Shown piece after piece: positions 24,847-33,745 of a stretch of DNA of 64,000 nucleotides. The DNA is from Phycisphaerales bacterium (lineage in GTDB: Bacteria; Planctomycetota; Phycisphaerae; Phycisphaerales; UBA1924). Where the stretch lies: the NCBI GenBank assembly GCA_029260375.1, contig JAJDDI010000017.1, forward strand, positions 1-64,000, read 5' to 3'. The notes below the pieces were generated by a model that made no database searches, was not told where the DNA came from, and saw only the letters and a program-made list of their open reading frames with translations. Each line of letters begins with the position of its first letter. Within the stretch, counting starts at the first letter, position 1. Made by a program: the position numbers and the translations under genes.

Positions 24847-26991
24847 TTACGGGCAGCCGGCGCCGAACGCGGTCAGGAACGCGAGCACGTCAGAGAAATC
24901 GACCGTCCGGAACGGGGCGGCGATGTCACAGATCAGGTCGCCCTCGCCGAACGCGGTCAGGAAGCCGATCACGTCCGTGAAGTTGAGCGTACGGTTGCCG
25001 TCGTAGTCCGCCGGGCAGCTGATCTGACCGGAGAAGTAGCGCCGCGCCTCACCCCACGCGTCCTGCGCGACCTCCACACCCATGTGACGACCCGGCAGGT
25101 CGTCCGCCGGCGGGTGGATGCCGCCCCAGATGCGCGAGAGCGACGTCTGGTCCGAGGCGTCGCGGTACGTGGCCCACTGCAGCGTGATGTCCTGGCTCGG
25201 GCCCTCCTCGAAGACGAGGAACTCGTTCTGCGGGCAGAAGAACTCACCCACGCCGCCCGGGAAGAACTCGCTGCCCGTCATCCAGGTCATGATCTCCGAG
25301 GCGCCGCGCGAGAAGGTGGAGTGTCCGGAGACGTAGCCCGCGAACGGGGGCGTCACGAAGCTCGGACGCTGGTAGGGCCACCACTCCTCGATGAGGATCC
25401 AGTCCACGCCCGCATCGTCGGTGTCCGGGTTGGCGATGTAGTCGGGTCCGCGCCAGGCCTTGACGACAATCTTGCCCTCGTTGCCCGCCAGGTGCTCGTG
25501 GCGTTCGCCCGGCGCCGTGGTCGCCGCGGTGCACACCTCGATCAGCCCCGGGTACAGCGCGATGCCGTCGGGGTCGAAACTGGCCTGCCCCATGTCGGAG
25601 CTCTGCCCGTTGTCGCCCATGAAGCGGATGGCGCTGATCGGGCGGAGGTAGTCGTACCAGCCCTTGCACCCCCACGCGGTGACGGCGCAGTCGTGCATCA
25701 TGCCGCCCATCGTCAGGTACGCCTTCACGTCCCACTCCAGATCGGGGAGGATCGGGCCCTCGCCGCCGATACGCTTCTCGAACAGCGGGTGGTCGTTGAC
25801 GTAGTTCAGAACCGTGAACCAGTGACCGGGCGGGGTCTCCGAGTCGGGGCCGTCGGCCCAGAACTCGGCGAGGATGCGGGCGTAATCGCCGCGCGGGACG
25901 ATCTGAGCGGGATAGGGCGCCATCGTGGCCGGGTTCATGTCCCAGCCCATGCCCGAATCACCGCCGTTGACGAAGTCGTAGTACGTCGCCCAGTCGTTGA
26001 CGCCGGGCAGCGGGCTGTTGCCGAAGCTGTTGGGCGAGACGTCGATCATGACACCGTCGGTCGGGTCCAGATGGCTCGACCAAGACACGACCATCTCATA
26101 CCCGTACCGGTAGTAATCGTCTCCGACCCCGTTGAAGAACGGGGGGTCGCCCGGGTCGTGGAAGACCTGGTAGGTGAACCCGTCGCGGAAGTACTCGTTC
26201 TTGTCCTCGTCATGAAGCGCGAACGATGCAACCTGCCCCCACTCGGGGCCCAGGAACTCGAGCGAGCCCAGCGGGATCGGGTTGCCGGACTGGTCCACAA
26301 AGAACTTGATCGCCAGCGGCTGCCAGCGGTTGGGATCGGTGATGTCCGGGTTGCCCGGGAGGTCGGGGAACAACGGCGCGTTGACCGCCATGTAGAAGTT
26401 GTTCTCGTAATCGTTCGCCTCGTTGGCGCCGTCGGTCAGGCCGAACGAGATGATCGTCGCGGCGATCCGGTTGCCAAGCGCCGCGGGCGTATCGCCGACG
26501 GTGTCCGTGACCATCGGGTCGTACCCGAGCGAGGCCATCTGCGCCTCGATCAGGGGCAGCGTTTCCGCGGCGCCGACCGAGGGCGTGAAGCGCTCAACAA
26601 GGATCCGGTACATCGCGTAGCTGATCGCCTCGTTGCGAGCGGCGCCAACATCGACCGCCGTCTGACGCTCGCTGTGGAAGACCTGGTCGGCCACGTCGTC
26701 GTACGCGGCCCACGCGTCCCACATCGCCGCGGACGTGTGGTACAGGTTCCGCCCGTGCACCGTGGGGCGGGCCTTGTCGTTGCGGATCGCATCGAGCAGG
26801 ACGTCGTTCCACTGGCGCGCGACCGAGTGAACGCCGCGCGGCGTCGCGGGCGTCACGCTGCCGTCGGCGTGGTGGATGCGGTAGATGTACCCGGCCTCCT
26901 GGGCGTTGGCGGACGTGGCCGCCATCCCGGAGAGCCCCAACGCGATCACACCAGCCGCCGCGATCGCCCCTCTGCGTGATGTCTTAGTCAT
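24847..26991 (-). CDS. Secreted vanadium-dependent haloperoxidase-like protein with dockerin-like tail
   Basis: 714 residues. A signal peptide lies at 1-30 (cleaved after SANA-Q). The central and C-terminal regions carry the three segments of the vanadium chloroperoxidase/PAP2 site: WYDYLRPISAIR, GYVSGHSTFSRGA and SRIWGGIHPPADD, giving Arg, Ser-Gly-His and Arg/His ligands of vanadate or phosphate. The last 60 residues hold two short dockerin-like calcium-binding repeats (CPADYDGNRTLNFTDVIGFL and VDFSDVLAFLTAFGAGCP), a typical ending of planctomycete exported proteins. It may halogenate organic matter or signalling compounds outside the cell, or act as a phosphatase-related enzyme. No clear ribosome site precedes the ATG. 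Confidence 0.85.
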   Translation of the reverse strand: MTKTSRRGAIAAAGVIALGLSGMAATSANAQEAGYIYRIHHADGSVTPATPRGVHSVARQWNDVLLDAIRNDKARPTVHGRNLYHTSAAMWDAWAAYDDVADQVFHSERQTAVDVGAARNEAISYAMYRILVERFTPSVGAAETLPLIEAQMASLGYDPMVTDTVGDTPAALGNRIAATIISFGLTDGANEANDYENNFYMAVNAPLFPDLPGNPDITDPNRWQPLAIKFFVDQSGNPIPLGSLEFLGPEWGQVASFALHDEDKNEYFRDGFTYQVFHDPGDPPFFNGVGDDYYRYGYEMVVSWSSHLDPTDGVMIDVSPNSFGNSPLPGVNDWATYYDFVNGGDSGMGWDMNPATMAPYPAQIVPRGDYARILAEFWADGPDSETPPGHWFTVLNYVNDHPLFEKRIGGEGPILPDLEWDVKAYLTMGGMMHDCAVTAWGCKGWYDYLRPISAIRFMGDNGQSSDMGQASFDPDGIALYPGLIEVCTAATTAPGERHEHLAGNEGKIVVKAWRGPDYIANPDTDDAGVDWILIEEWWPYQRPSFVTPPFAGYVSGHSTFSRGASEIMTWMTGSEFFPGGVGEFFCPQNEFLVFEEGPSQDITLQWATYRDASDQTSLSRIWGGIHPPADDLPGRHMGVEVAQDAWGEARRYFSGQISCPADYDGNRTLNFTDVIGFLTAFGEGDLICDIAAPFRTVDFSDVLAFLTAFGAGCP

Positions 26992-27244
26992 TGTTCGAAT
27001 CCCTGTGTGTGTGTCACTCTCTACCTTCAGCGGGGAGGCTCATGATCGCTCCCCGTCCGGGAACTGCGCAGCGAACGCCGCCGTGTCTCCGGAGACCGGA
27101 GCCTACCGCGCTCTTCCCCCGAAACCAAGGGTTTTGCCTGTTTGTGACGTTTGTGACGCCCGCGTCCTCGGATTCAATCCAAGGACGTGGGCGTCCCGCA
27201 TCGGACGCCGCGATAACTACGCCCTCCGGAGCGTCCTTCGGGCC

Positions 27245-29563
27245 TCAGGGGCAGCCCGCCCCGAACGCGCCGAGGAAGGCGACAACGTCTGAGAAGTCGA
27301 AGACGCCGGTCGGGGCCGCCAGGTCCGCCGCGGGCTCGCCCGAGGCAAACGCCCCCAGGAAGGCCACGACATCGGAGAAGTCCAGCGTCCCTAAGGGCTC
27401 GGCCAGGTCCGCGACGCAGTCGGGGGTGTCCTCGCAGGTCAGCACCGTGACGCTGACCGCGTCCACGCCCGCCTCGACGACCGAGCCCGAGCCGGTGTCG
27501 CTGGCCGTGAACCGGACCCGCACCTGGCTCGACGGCGAGGCGAAGATATCGTTGAGCGTGAAGCTCTTGGCGAACCACCCGCCGCCCGACTCGGGGCCCG
27601 TCGGCCCGACCGTCTCGAGGTTCTGCCAGCTCGAGCCGTTGTTGTTGGAGATTTCGACGACCATCGTGTCCTCGTTGGGCGCCCCGCCGGCGCTGTTGGA
27701 GAACCACCGGGCGTAGCTCAGGACCGCCTGCCCGCCCGTGGCGTTCATCGCGGGGCTGGTGAGGGTGGTCGAGCCGCCGTCCACGTCGGAGTTGTCGTCC
27801 TGGTTGTCCGTCAGGTAGCACTGGCCCGAGCCGTCGAAGTCGGACGCGGGATCGCCCCGGTCGCCCCCGCCCACGGGCACGCCCCGGTCCCACTGCCCGT
27901 CGCTGGCGTTGCCCGAGACGCCCCAGCCCATGTTGGTCTGGAAGTTGTCGTCAAAGTTTGTCGCGCTGTCGCTGGCGATCGGCGCCGAGAGCGTCGAGCC
28001 CGGGAAGTCCGCGGGGATCGTGTACGTCGCCCCGCTGGTGGATTTCACGCTGACCCAGTAGCTGGCGTCGCTCCCGCAGTCCAAAGGCGGGGTCGCGAAG
28101 CTCCAGGTCCCGTCGCCGTTGTCGCTGCCCGTGACCTGGATCGCCGGCCCGCCCGCGATGACGTTGAGCTTCACCTCCGCCGGGTCCACGCTCAGGCCCA
28201 GCTCCTGGATCTTGACCGAGACCTCGGCGCCGCCCGCGGGGGGGAACACGCCCGGCAGCTCGCCGTCCACGCTCACGAGCAGGCGGTCGCCCAGCGCGTC
28301 AACGTCGAGGATGAACAGGCCACGCTCGATGTCAGAGACGATGACGTTGCCCGAGGGGAAGTACGGGTAGTTGCTCCAGGCGCCGTTGAACCCGAGCCCG
28401 TTGGAGCCCGGGTGCGTGTCGAAGTACCCGACCTCGACGGGGCTCGTCGGGTCGGTCGCGTTGAAGATCCGCAGGCCCGTGCGGTAGTTGGACTCGAAGA
28501 TCAGCTCGTCGCGCGTGTACAGGTTGTGGTCGATCGAGCCCAGCCCGGTGGTAAACGTGCCGGCCTGGAAGGGGTTGTTGATGTCCGACACGTCGAGGAT
28601 CCGGGTCGTCGTGGTCGAGACCCGCCCGTCGTTCTCGTCGAGCTCGTCGTTGAGGTAGAAGTACCGCTTGTCGGGCGAGAGCCAGCCCTGGTGCGAGTAG
28701 CTGGGGGTCGAGTAGAACAGGGTCGAGACGGTGAAGAAGTTGTTTGGGTTGGTCACGTCCACGAGGCGCAGGCCCGTGCTCGTGAAGCCGCCGTCGAGCC
28801 CCGAGTTGCAGAACGCGATCTCACGCCCCGCGAACGGGCCCTCGGTGTAGCTGACCACCTGCGCGTCGTGGATGTAGAAGCTGGTCCACGCCTCGGCGAT
28901 CTGCGGCGACTCCGGGTTGTTCAGGTTCAGCTCCACCAGCCCGCCGTTGCCCACGTTCCCGCCGACGATGAACAAACGCCCGGAGTCCGGGTTGGCGACG
29001 ATGTTGTGGGCCGTGGAGAACCCGCCGGCGTTGGAGTTGCCCACGAACGTGACGTTGCCGTTGTCCACGTCGGACAGGTCCATGATCTGTACGCCAACGC
29101 CGGTCTGGTCCGAGACGCCGTAGGCGTACTCGCCGATGACCTTGACGTCGTGCCAGAGGCTCGCCGGGCCCGCGACGGTCGCGAGGATGACAGGGCTGGT
29201 CGGGACGGTGATGTCCACGAAGCCGAAGCCCGCCTCAAGCCCGAGGATCGCGTACTCGCGCCCGCTGGGCGAGACATACCCCCAGCAGTCGTTTGAGTCC
29301 GCGTGGAAGCCCGCGAAGTTGTTGATCGGGATGTTGGCCAGCAGCGTCACGCCCTGGGCGTCGAACAGCCCCCGCGCCCCGCCTCCATCCACGCTCTCGC
29401 TGGGCCGGTCGGCGGTCCAGATCGGCCCGAACACCGCCGGCTGCTTGTCCGCGAGCTTGCGCCAATCCTCATCGTGGGCCAGGGCGCTCGCGCTCAGCCC
29501 GGCGATCACGCCGCAGACGCTGAGGAGACGGATGGAATCGGACGTCCGAGAACCCTGGTACAT
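27245..29563 (-). CDS. Secreted choice-of-anchor B (LVIVD repeat) protein with dockerin-like tail
   Basis: 772 residues from the ATG at 29563, which has AAAGGTG upstream. A signal peptide lies at about 1-29. The first half is a beta-propeller of LVIVD-type repeats (GLEAGFGFVDITVPTSP, DQTGVGVQIMDLSDV, TGLRIFNATDPTSPVEVGYF), the choice-of-anchor B family. The second half has two Ig- or jelly-roll-like beta domains. The end carries two dockerin-like repeats (LGTLDFSDVVAFLGAFASG and GVFDFSDVVAFLGAFGAGCP). The role is unknown; such proteins are exported and probably surface-bound. Confidence 0.82.
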   Translation of the reverse strand: MYQGSRTSDSIRLLSVCGVIAGLSASALAHDEDWRKLADKQPAVFGPIWTADRPSESVDGGGARGLFDAQGVTLLANIPINNFAGFHADSNDCWGYVSPSGREYAILGLEAGFGFVDITVPTSPVILATVAGPASLWHDVKVIGEYAYGVSDQTGVGVQIMDLSDVDNGNVTFVGNSNAGGFSTAHNIVANPDSGRLFIVGGNVGNGGLVELNLNNPESPQIAEAWTSFYIHDAQVVSYTEGPFAGREIAFCNSGLDGGFTSTGLRLVDVTNPNNFFTVSTLFYSTPSYSHQGWLSPDKRYFYLNDELDENDGRVSTTTTRILDVSDINNPFQAGTFTTGLGSIDHNLYTRDELIFESNYRTGLRIFNATDPTSPVEVGYFDTHPGSNGLGFNGAWSNYPYFPSGNVIVSDIERGLFILDVDALGDRLLVSVDGELPGVFPPAGGAEVSVKIQELGLSVDPAEVKLNVIAGGPAIQVTGSDNGDGTWSFATPPLDCGSDASYWVSVKSTSGATYTIPADFPGSTLSAPIASDSATNFDDNFQTNMGWGVSGNASDGQWDRGVPVGGGDRGDPASDFDGSGQCYLTDNQDDNSDVDGGSTTLTSPAMNATGGQAVLSYARWFSNSAGGAPNEDTMVVEISNNNGSSWQNLETVGPTGPESGGGWFAKSFTLNDIFASPSSQVRVRFTASDTGSGSVVEAGVDAVSVTVLTCEDTPDCVADLAEPLGTLDFSDVVAFLGAFASGEPAADLAAPTGVFDFSDVVAFLGAFGAGCP

Positions 29564-29724
29564 ACCAAACACCTTTCGTGGGGGGCGGCGCAGATCGCGC
29601 AATGGCAGCGAAACCCTGCCCGCGACCGCAGGCTACAACGCATACGCCCCTGCGGGCGAGGGGTTTCAGGGACAATCCCGCATCCATCGAACTCGGGTCG
29701 GGAACGGGCCGAACAATCCCCGGC

Positions 29725-30576
29725 ATGCGTCCCTCGCTCCTCATCCTCTCCGTGCTTGCCGCCCTGGCGACCCCGCCCGCCGCTCCGGATCACTCCGCTC
29801 CGGCGGACACGTCCGTCGCCGCCACCCGGCTGCTCCTGCCCGACATGGACGCCCACCCCCGCCTCGAGGTGAGCTGGACCACCGCCGATGGAGAAGCGAT
29901 CCGTCTCGATGGCGACCGGGCGTACACGGGCGACGCCGGACGCCTGCCCCTGGGCGAGAACATCGAGGCCTTCGCCGCCATCGGCGGCACGCGCCTGAGC
30001 AAGAGCGCCGGGCACCCCGACGGGCTCATCGTCCGCGCAGGCTTCTACAAGGCCGACCTTTCCGCGCCCTTCTTCCGTGACATCGCCCGGGGCGGGACCA
30101 TCCGCGTCCGCTTCTCGGGCATCCGCGTCAACCAGCCCGCGGCCCCGCGCCTCGGGTCAGTCGTCCAGCACCTCAAGTTCTCGCTCATCGACCTCGAAGA
30201 GTGCGCCATCCCCGACGACGCCCGCGAGCAGTTCAACCTCTTCAGCAAGACCGAGCTGCTCAACAACCGCATCACCCCCGGTGTGGACGCTCGCCCGGGC
30301 GTGCTGGGCGCCCCGGACGTCACCGCCCGGGCGACCACCGAGCCCGATGGATCGATCACCCTCGACGTGGAGTTCCCCTACGCGATCCTCCGCCACGTGC
30401 TCGACCCGTGGCACTCGGACATCCCGGGCACGTTTGTCGAGCCCATCCACTTCCACTTCGAGATCGAGCTGCTGCCCGTCGCGACGCTGCGCGCCATCGA
30501 ATCGGGCGAGCAGGTCTGGCCCCCGCCGCTGCGGGACATGGACGAGTCGGACCAGCAGCCGATCCCAGACGACTAG
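29725..30576 (+). CDS. Secreted protein of unknown function
   Basis: 283 residues from the ATG at 29725. The N-terminus is hydrophobic (LLILSVLAALATPPAA) and looks like a signal peptide. The rest is a mixed beta-rich domain with no recognised motif; HFHFEIELLP lies near the end. It stands alone, divergent from the choice-of-anchor B gene and convergent with the Kelch gene. The stop codon abuts the nested inverted-repeat structure at 30576-30715. Confidence 0.7.
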   Translation: MRPSLLILSVLAALATPPAAPDHSAPADTSVAATRLLLPDMDAHPRLEVSWTTADGEAIRLDGDRAYTGDAGRLPLGENIEAFAAIGGTRLSKSAGHPDGLIVRAGFYKADLSAPFFRDIARGGTIRVRFSGIRVNQPAAPRLGSVVQHLKFSLIDLEECAIPDDAREQFNLFSKTELLNNRITPGVDARPGVLGAPDVTARATTEPDGSITLDVEFPYAILRHVLDPWHSDIPGTFVEPIHFHFEIELLPVATLRAIESGEQVWPPPLRDMDESDQQPIPDD

Positions 30577-30715
30577 GTTCTGTTTGACGGATCAAAGCGG
30601 CAGGCCGTGCCACTGACCTGTCTTCAGGTCAGCGCGTCCCGCGGACCCGGTACGCCTCCCCCGCACGGACCGGAGGACCGGTCCGTGGCACGAATCAGAT
30701 CCGTCAAACAGAACC
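30576..30715. repeat. Nested inverted repeat: double-hairpin element (copy 2) inside a 17-bp inverted repeat
   Basis: The outer arms GGTTCTGTTTGACGGAT (30576-30592) and ATCCGTCAAACAGAACC (30699-30715) are a perfect 17-bp inverted repeat. Between them, 30607-30691 is an 85-bp element that begins GTGCCAC and ends GTGGCAC with two internal hairpins (GACCTG/CAGGTC and GGACCGG/CCGGTCC). It has the same plan as 9935-9999. It fills the gap between two convergent genes. Confidence 0.85.
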
Positions 30716-30720
30716 CGGCC

Positions 30721-31782
30721 TCAGTCCGCGATCCGCAGGATCTGGACCCGCCCCGTCGCCTCGCCGGGCGCGATCATCCCGCCCACGACCATCCAGCGCC
30801 CGTCCCCGATCGGCGCCAGCCCGCGGTGGTCCATGCTCGCCGTCGCGCCCACGGGCAGCGGCTCGACCCGGACCTGGCCCGATTCGTTGTCAACCACCAG
30901 AAGCTGGTCGAGCGGTTCGCACGCCTCCCCGTTGTACCCCGTCCCGCTGATGTTGTACGGCGTCTCGCTCCCGCCCAGCACCAGCACCGCGCCGTCGTGG
31001 TCCGTCGTCACCGAGCACGCCGCGCGGTACGTCGGGCGCCCCGAGTGCGCCGCCAGGCGCGTCCACGCGATCTTGGTCGGGTCCAGCCGGTCGATCGCGC
31101 CCAGGTACCCACCGCGGGTCATCTCGAACCCATCCTCGCCCCGCGCAACGCCGTCCATGACGACGATCGTGTCGCCCGAGACCCCCCCGCTGTGCCCGAA
31201 CAGCGGTCGCCCGGGCAGGGGCGACGCGCCGAGCCATCGGTCGGCGTGTGTGTCGTAGAGCTGCACGTCGCTGACGTTGTCGTTGATCGGCCCGTGCCAG
31301 CCGCTGACAAGCACGATGTACCGATCGTCGTACACCGACGCGAGCGTGTCATCGACCTCCACCGGCACAGGCGCCAGCTCGGCGTACGCGTCCCTGTCCG
31401 GGTCGTACCGGAAGAGCCTCTTCTCCGTGACCTCGTGCCCGTCGTCGAGCACGCTGTACCCGCCGATGAGGTAGACCCGCCCCCCGACCGTCACGGCGCT
31501 GGCGCCGATCCGCGCCCGTCCGCGGTCCAGCGGCGCGTCGCCGATCCGCGTCCACGCCCGCCGCCCGGAGTCCAGGCGGTACGCCGCGGGCGTGATCGTG
31601 CCCGGGTCGGTCGGGTCCGCGATGCCCATGAAGCTGTACACGCTCCAGGCGCCGTCGGGGTGAATCACCGACGCCACCGCGTTGTTCGAGACCGGTGTTG
31701 GGAGATCTGGCGCGTGCATCGCGCAGCCCGCCGGGATCGAGCACACGAGCAGGAGGATCGCGAGTCCGATGGATCGAAGCAT
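30721..31782 (-). CDS. Kelch-repeat lipoprotein
   Basis: 353 residues. The N-terminal signal ends in a lipobox (IPAGC, Cys20). Kelch motifs recur (VGGRVYLIGGYSVLDDGHEV, VLVLGGSETPYNISG, GRWMVVGGMIAP) with the Gly-Gly and spaced Tyr/Trp of a beta-propeller. Probably exported and lipid-anchored; ligand unknown. It is divergent from marC by about 58 bases. Confidence 0.85.
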   Translation of the reverse strand: MLRSIGLAILLLVCSIPAGCAMHAPDLPTPVSNNAVASVIHPDGAWSVYSFMGIADPTDPGTITPAAYRLDSGRRAWTRIGDAPLDRGRARIGASAVTVGGRVYLIGGYSVLDDGHEVTEKRLFRYDPDRDAYAELAPVPVEVDDTLASVYDDRYIVLVSGWHGPINDNVSDVQLYDTHADRWLGASPLPGRPLFGHSGGVSGDTIVVMDGVARGEDGFEMTRGGYLGAIDRLDPTKIAWTRLAAHSGRPTYRAACSVTTDHDGAVLVLGGSETPYNISGTGYNGEACEPLDQLLVVDNESGQVRVEPLPVGATASMDHRGLAPIGDGRWMVVGGMIAPGEATGRVQILRIAD

Positions 31783-31840
31783 CGGGACAGCCTATCCGAG
31801 ACGCGGCGCAGTTCCATGCCAGTCTCTATGCTGCGTCCGC

Positions 31841-32467
31841 GTGGACAAGCTCATCGGCCAGCTCATCTTCTTCTTTACCGTTATCGACCCCATCGGCACG
31901 GTGCCCGTGTTTATCGCCGCGACCGCCGGCGTCCCCGAGTCCACGCGTCGCCTCGTCGCCATCCGCGCCACGCTGATCTCCGCGGGCGTTCTGCTCGCCT
32001 GCATCGTCGTCGGCCAGCTCATCTTCGAGCAGCTGGACATCGACTTCGCCGCCTTCCGCGTCGCGGGCGGGGTCATCCTTTTCCTGTTCGCCCTGGACAT
32101 GATCTTCGGCGAGAGCAAGCCCGAGCACGAGGTCGCCGAGGCCGAGAAGCACCTCAACGACCGCCTCGACGCGGCGGTCTACCCGCTGGCCATCCCCTCC
32201 ATCGCGGGCCCCGGCGCCATCATGGCCGTCATCCTCCAGACCGACAACGACAAGTTCTCGCTCGTCCAGCAGTCGCTCACCGCGATGGTCGTCGCCATTG
32301 TGCTCGCGTTCGCCCTCATCGCCATGCTGCTCGCCTCTCGGATCCAGCGGGTCATCGGGGACGTCGGCGCCAGCATCGTCAGCCGTGTCATGGGCCTGCT
32401 CTTCGCCGCGCTCGCCGCCGAGAGTGTGCTCTCGGGCATCCGGGAGTACTACGCGATCGGAGTCTGA
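31841..32467 (+). CDS. MarC family integral membrane protein
   Basis: 208 residues from a GTG at 31841; the frame upstream has no better start. Six hydrophobic segments are seen. The family signature VIDPIGTVPVFIA lies at about 15-25, and the middle has LAIPSIAGPGAIMAVI, which repeats the DP/P-G pattern in the second half. MarC proteins (also YchE/YhgN) are six-helix inner-membrane proteins of unclear role, once linked to multiple antibiotic resistance. Confidence 0.88.
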   Translation: MDKLIGQLIFFFTVIDPIGTVPVFIAATAGVPESTRRLVAIRATLISAGVLLACIVVGQLIFEQLDIDFAAFRVAGGVILFLFALDMIFGESKPEHEVAEAEKHLNDRLDAAVYPLAIPSIAGPGAIMAVILQTDNDKFSLVQQSLTAMVVAIVLAFALIAMLLASRIQRVIGDVGASIVSRVMGLLFAALAAESVLSGIREYYAIGV

Positions 32468-32474
32468 CCCGCGC

Positions 32475-33185
32475 TCAGGCGCCGCCCCGGACCTCGGGCA
32501 TCGTCTCGGCATGCTCAGGGCTGAACCCGTCCCAGGGCGGGTTGATCGAGATCGCCGACTCGAGCTGCGACAGGTAGTCATCCCGTGGAATCTCAACACA
32601 CCCCAGTCGCGCCAGGTGGTCGTTCTGAAACTGTGTGTCCAGCAGTGTGAACCCCCGGGCGCGCAGGTGGGCGACGAGGTGAACCAGGCAGACCTTGCTC
32701 GCGTCGGTCCCGCCCAGTTCGGGGCGTGAGAACATGCTCTCTCCCGCGAACAGCCCGCCCAGGTGAACGCCGTAGAGACCACCGACGAGCGCGCGCGACC
32801 CGTCGCAGCGGCGCGTCCACGCCTCGACCGAGTGCGCGTGCCCGCGCGCATGGAGAGCGCCGTAGACCGCGACGATCGGCTCATCGATCCACGTCTCGCC
32901 CCCGTCGCGCCCCGGGCGCGGCGCCGCGCACGCGCGGATCACCCGCCCGAACGCCTCGTCGCTCGTGACCTCGAACACCCCCGAACGCACCCGCTGGCGA
33001 AGCGAGCGCGAGACCCGCAGCCCGCCGGGCCCCAGCGGGATCACGCCCCGGGGGTCCGGGTCGAACCAGTGGATGTCGCCCCCGGGCTCGCCCATCGGGA
33101 ACAGCCCCTGGGCGTAGGCCCCCAGCAGGCCATCGCAGGCATGTTCCAGGGGATCGGGGGCAGGGGGTGTCGGTTCGGGGGGCAT
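32475..33185 (-). CDS. aat: Leucyl/phenylalanyl-tRNA-protein transferase
   Basis: 236 residues from the ATG at 33185. Motifs of the family are present in order: AYAQGLFPMGEP, WFDPDPRGVIPLG, SVEAW, LVGGLYGVHLGGLFAGESMF and LVHLVAHLRARGFTLLDTQF. Aat transfers Leu or Phe from tRNA to proteins with N-terminal Arg or Lys, which marks them for ClpS-ClpAP degradation (N-end rule). The gene converges with marC with a seven-base gap. A longer upstream frame to 33260 lacks conserved residues. Confidence 0.95.
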   Translation of the reverse strand: MPPEPTPPAPDPLEHACDGLLGAYAQGLFPMGEPGGDIHWFDPDPRGVIPLGPGGLRVSRSLRQRVRSGVFEVTSDEAFGRVIRACAAPRPGRDGGETWIDEPIVAVYGALHARGHAHSVEAWTRRCDGSRALVGGLYGVHLGGLFAGESMFSRPELGGTDASKVCLVHLVAHLRARGFTLLDTQFQNDHLARLGCVEIPRDDYLSQLESAISINPPWDGFSPEHAETMPEVRGGA

Positions 33186-33300
33186 TGTGCTAAAATAGGC
33201 GATCGCAGGCGTTTGGGGGGATGCCGGGGCGGGCTGAAATCCGCGGCCCGGGTTTCCCAACGATGGTGTGCCGCGCCGCGGCGATTTGGGAGGACACCTG

Positions 33301-33531
33301 ATGGACAGCCTGATTCACGATCTCATCGCCGATGAAGACCGCCTGATCCTCGTGGTGGGGGGCGCCATCGCGATCATCTGGATCGTTGTTGGCACCGTCG
33401 GCAAGGTGTTCACCAACACCAGCCGCGAGCGCACCAAGCGTGAGATCGCGGCGTACATCGCCGAGGGCTCGATCTCGCCCGAGCAGGGCGAGCGACTTGT
33501 CAAGGCCGACCGCCCCAAGGGCTGCTGCTAA
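33301..33531 (+). CDS. Small membrane protein with SHOCT-like tail (first of a pair)
   Basis: 76 residues. GGGAGGACA precedes the ATG at 33301. One hydrophobic segment lies at about 17-37 (LVVGGAIAIIWIVVGTVG), then a basic stretch and a helix-turn-helix-like tail EIAAYIAEGSISPEQGERLV that resembles the SHOCT oligomerisation tail. The next gene, 10 bases later, encodes a paralogue with the same layout. Function unknown. Confidence 0.75.
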   Translation: MDSLIHDLIADEDRLILVVGGAIAIIWIVVGTVGKVFTNTSRERTKREIAAYIAEGSISPEQGERLVKADRPKGCC

Positions 33532-33541
33532 GAGGAACGCT

Positions 33542-33745
33542 ATGAACAACTTCGATATGTCACTGCTCATCCCGATCATCGCCGTGGGCGGGGGGCTCCT
33601 TCTCGGCGCCATCGCGATCTTCATGGGCCTTCTGCGGAAGATCTCGAAAGAGAAACAGATGGAAGAGTCACGCCGAGAGATCGCGGCCTACGTCGCGGAG
33701 GGCTCGATGACGCCCGAAGACGCCGAACGCCTCATCAAGGCGTAA
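33542..33745 (+). CDS. Small membrane protein with SHOCT-like tail (second of a pair)
   Basis: 67 residues. Hydrophobic segment at about 9-30 (IPIIAVGGGLLLGAIAIFMG), then a charged helix and EIAAYVAEGSMTPEDAERLI, nearly the same tail as in the preceding protein. GAGGAACGCT precedes the ATG. Its 3' end overlaps the convergent debranching-enzyme gene by 11 bases. The pair probably forms a hetero- or homo-oligomer in the membrane; this is inference. Confidence 0.75.
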   Translation: MNNFDMSLLIPIIAVGGGLLLGAIAIFMGLLRKISKEKQMEESRREIAAYVAEGSMTPEDAERLIKA

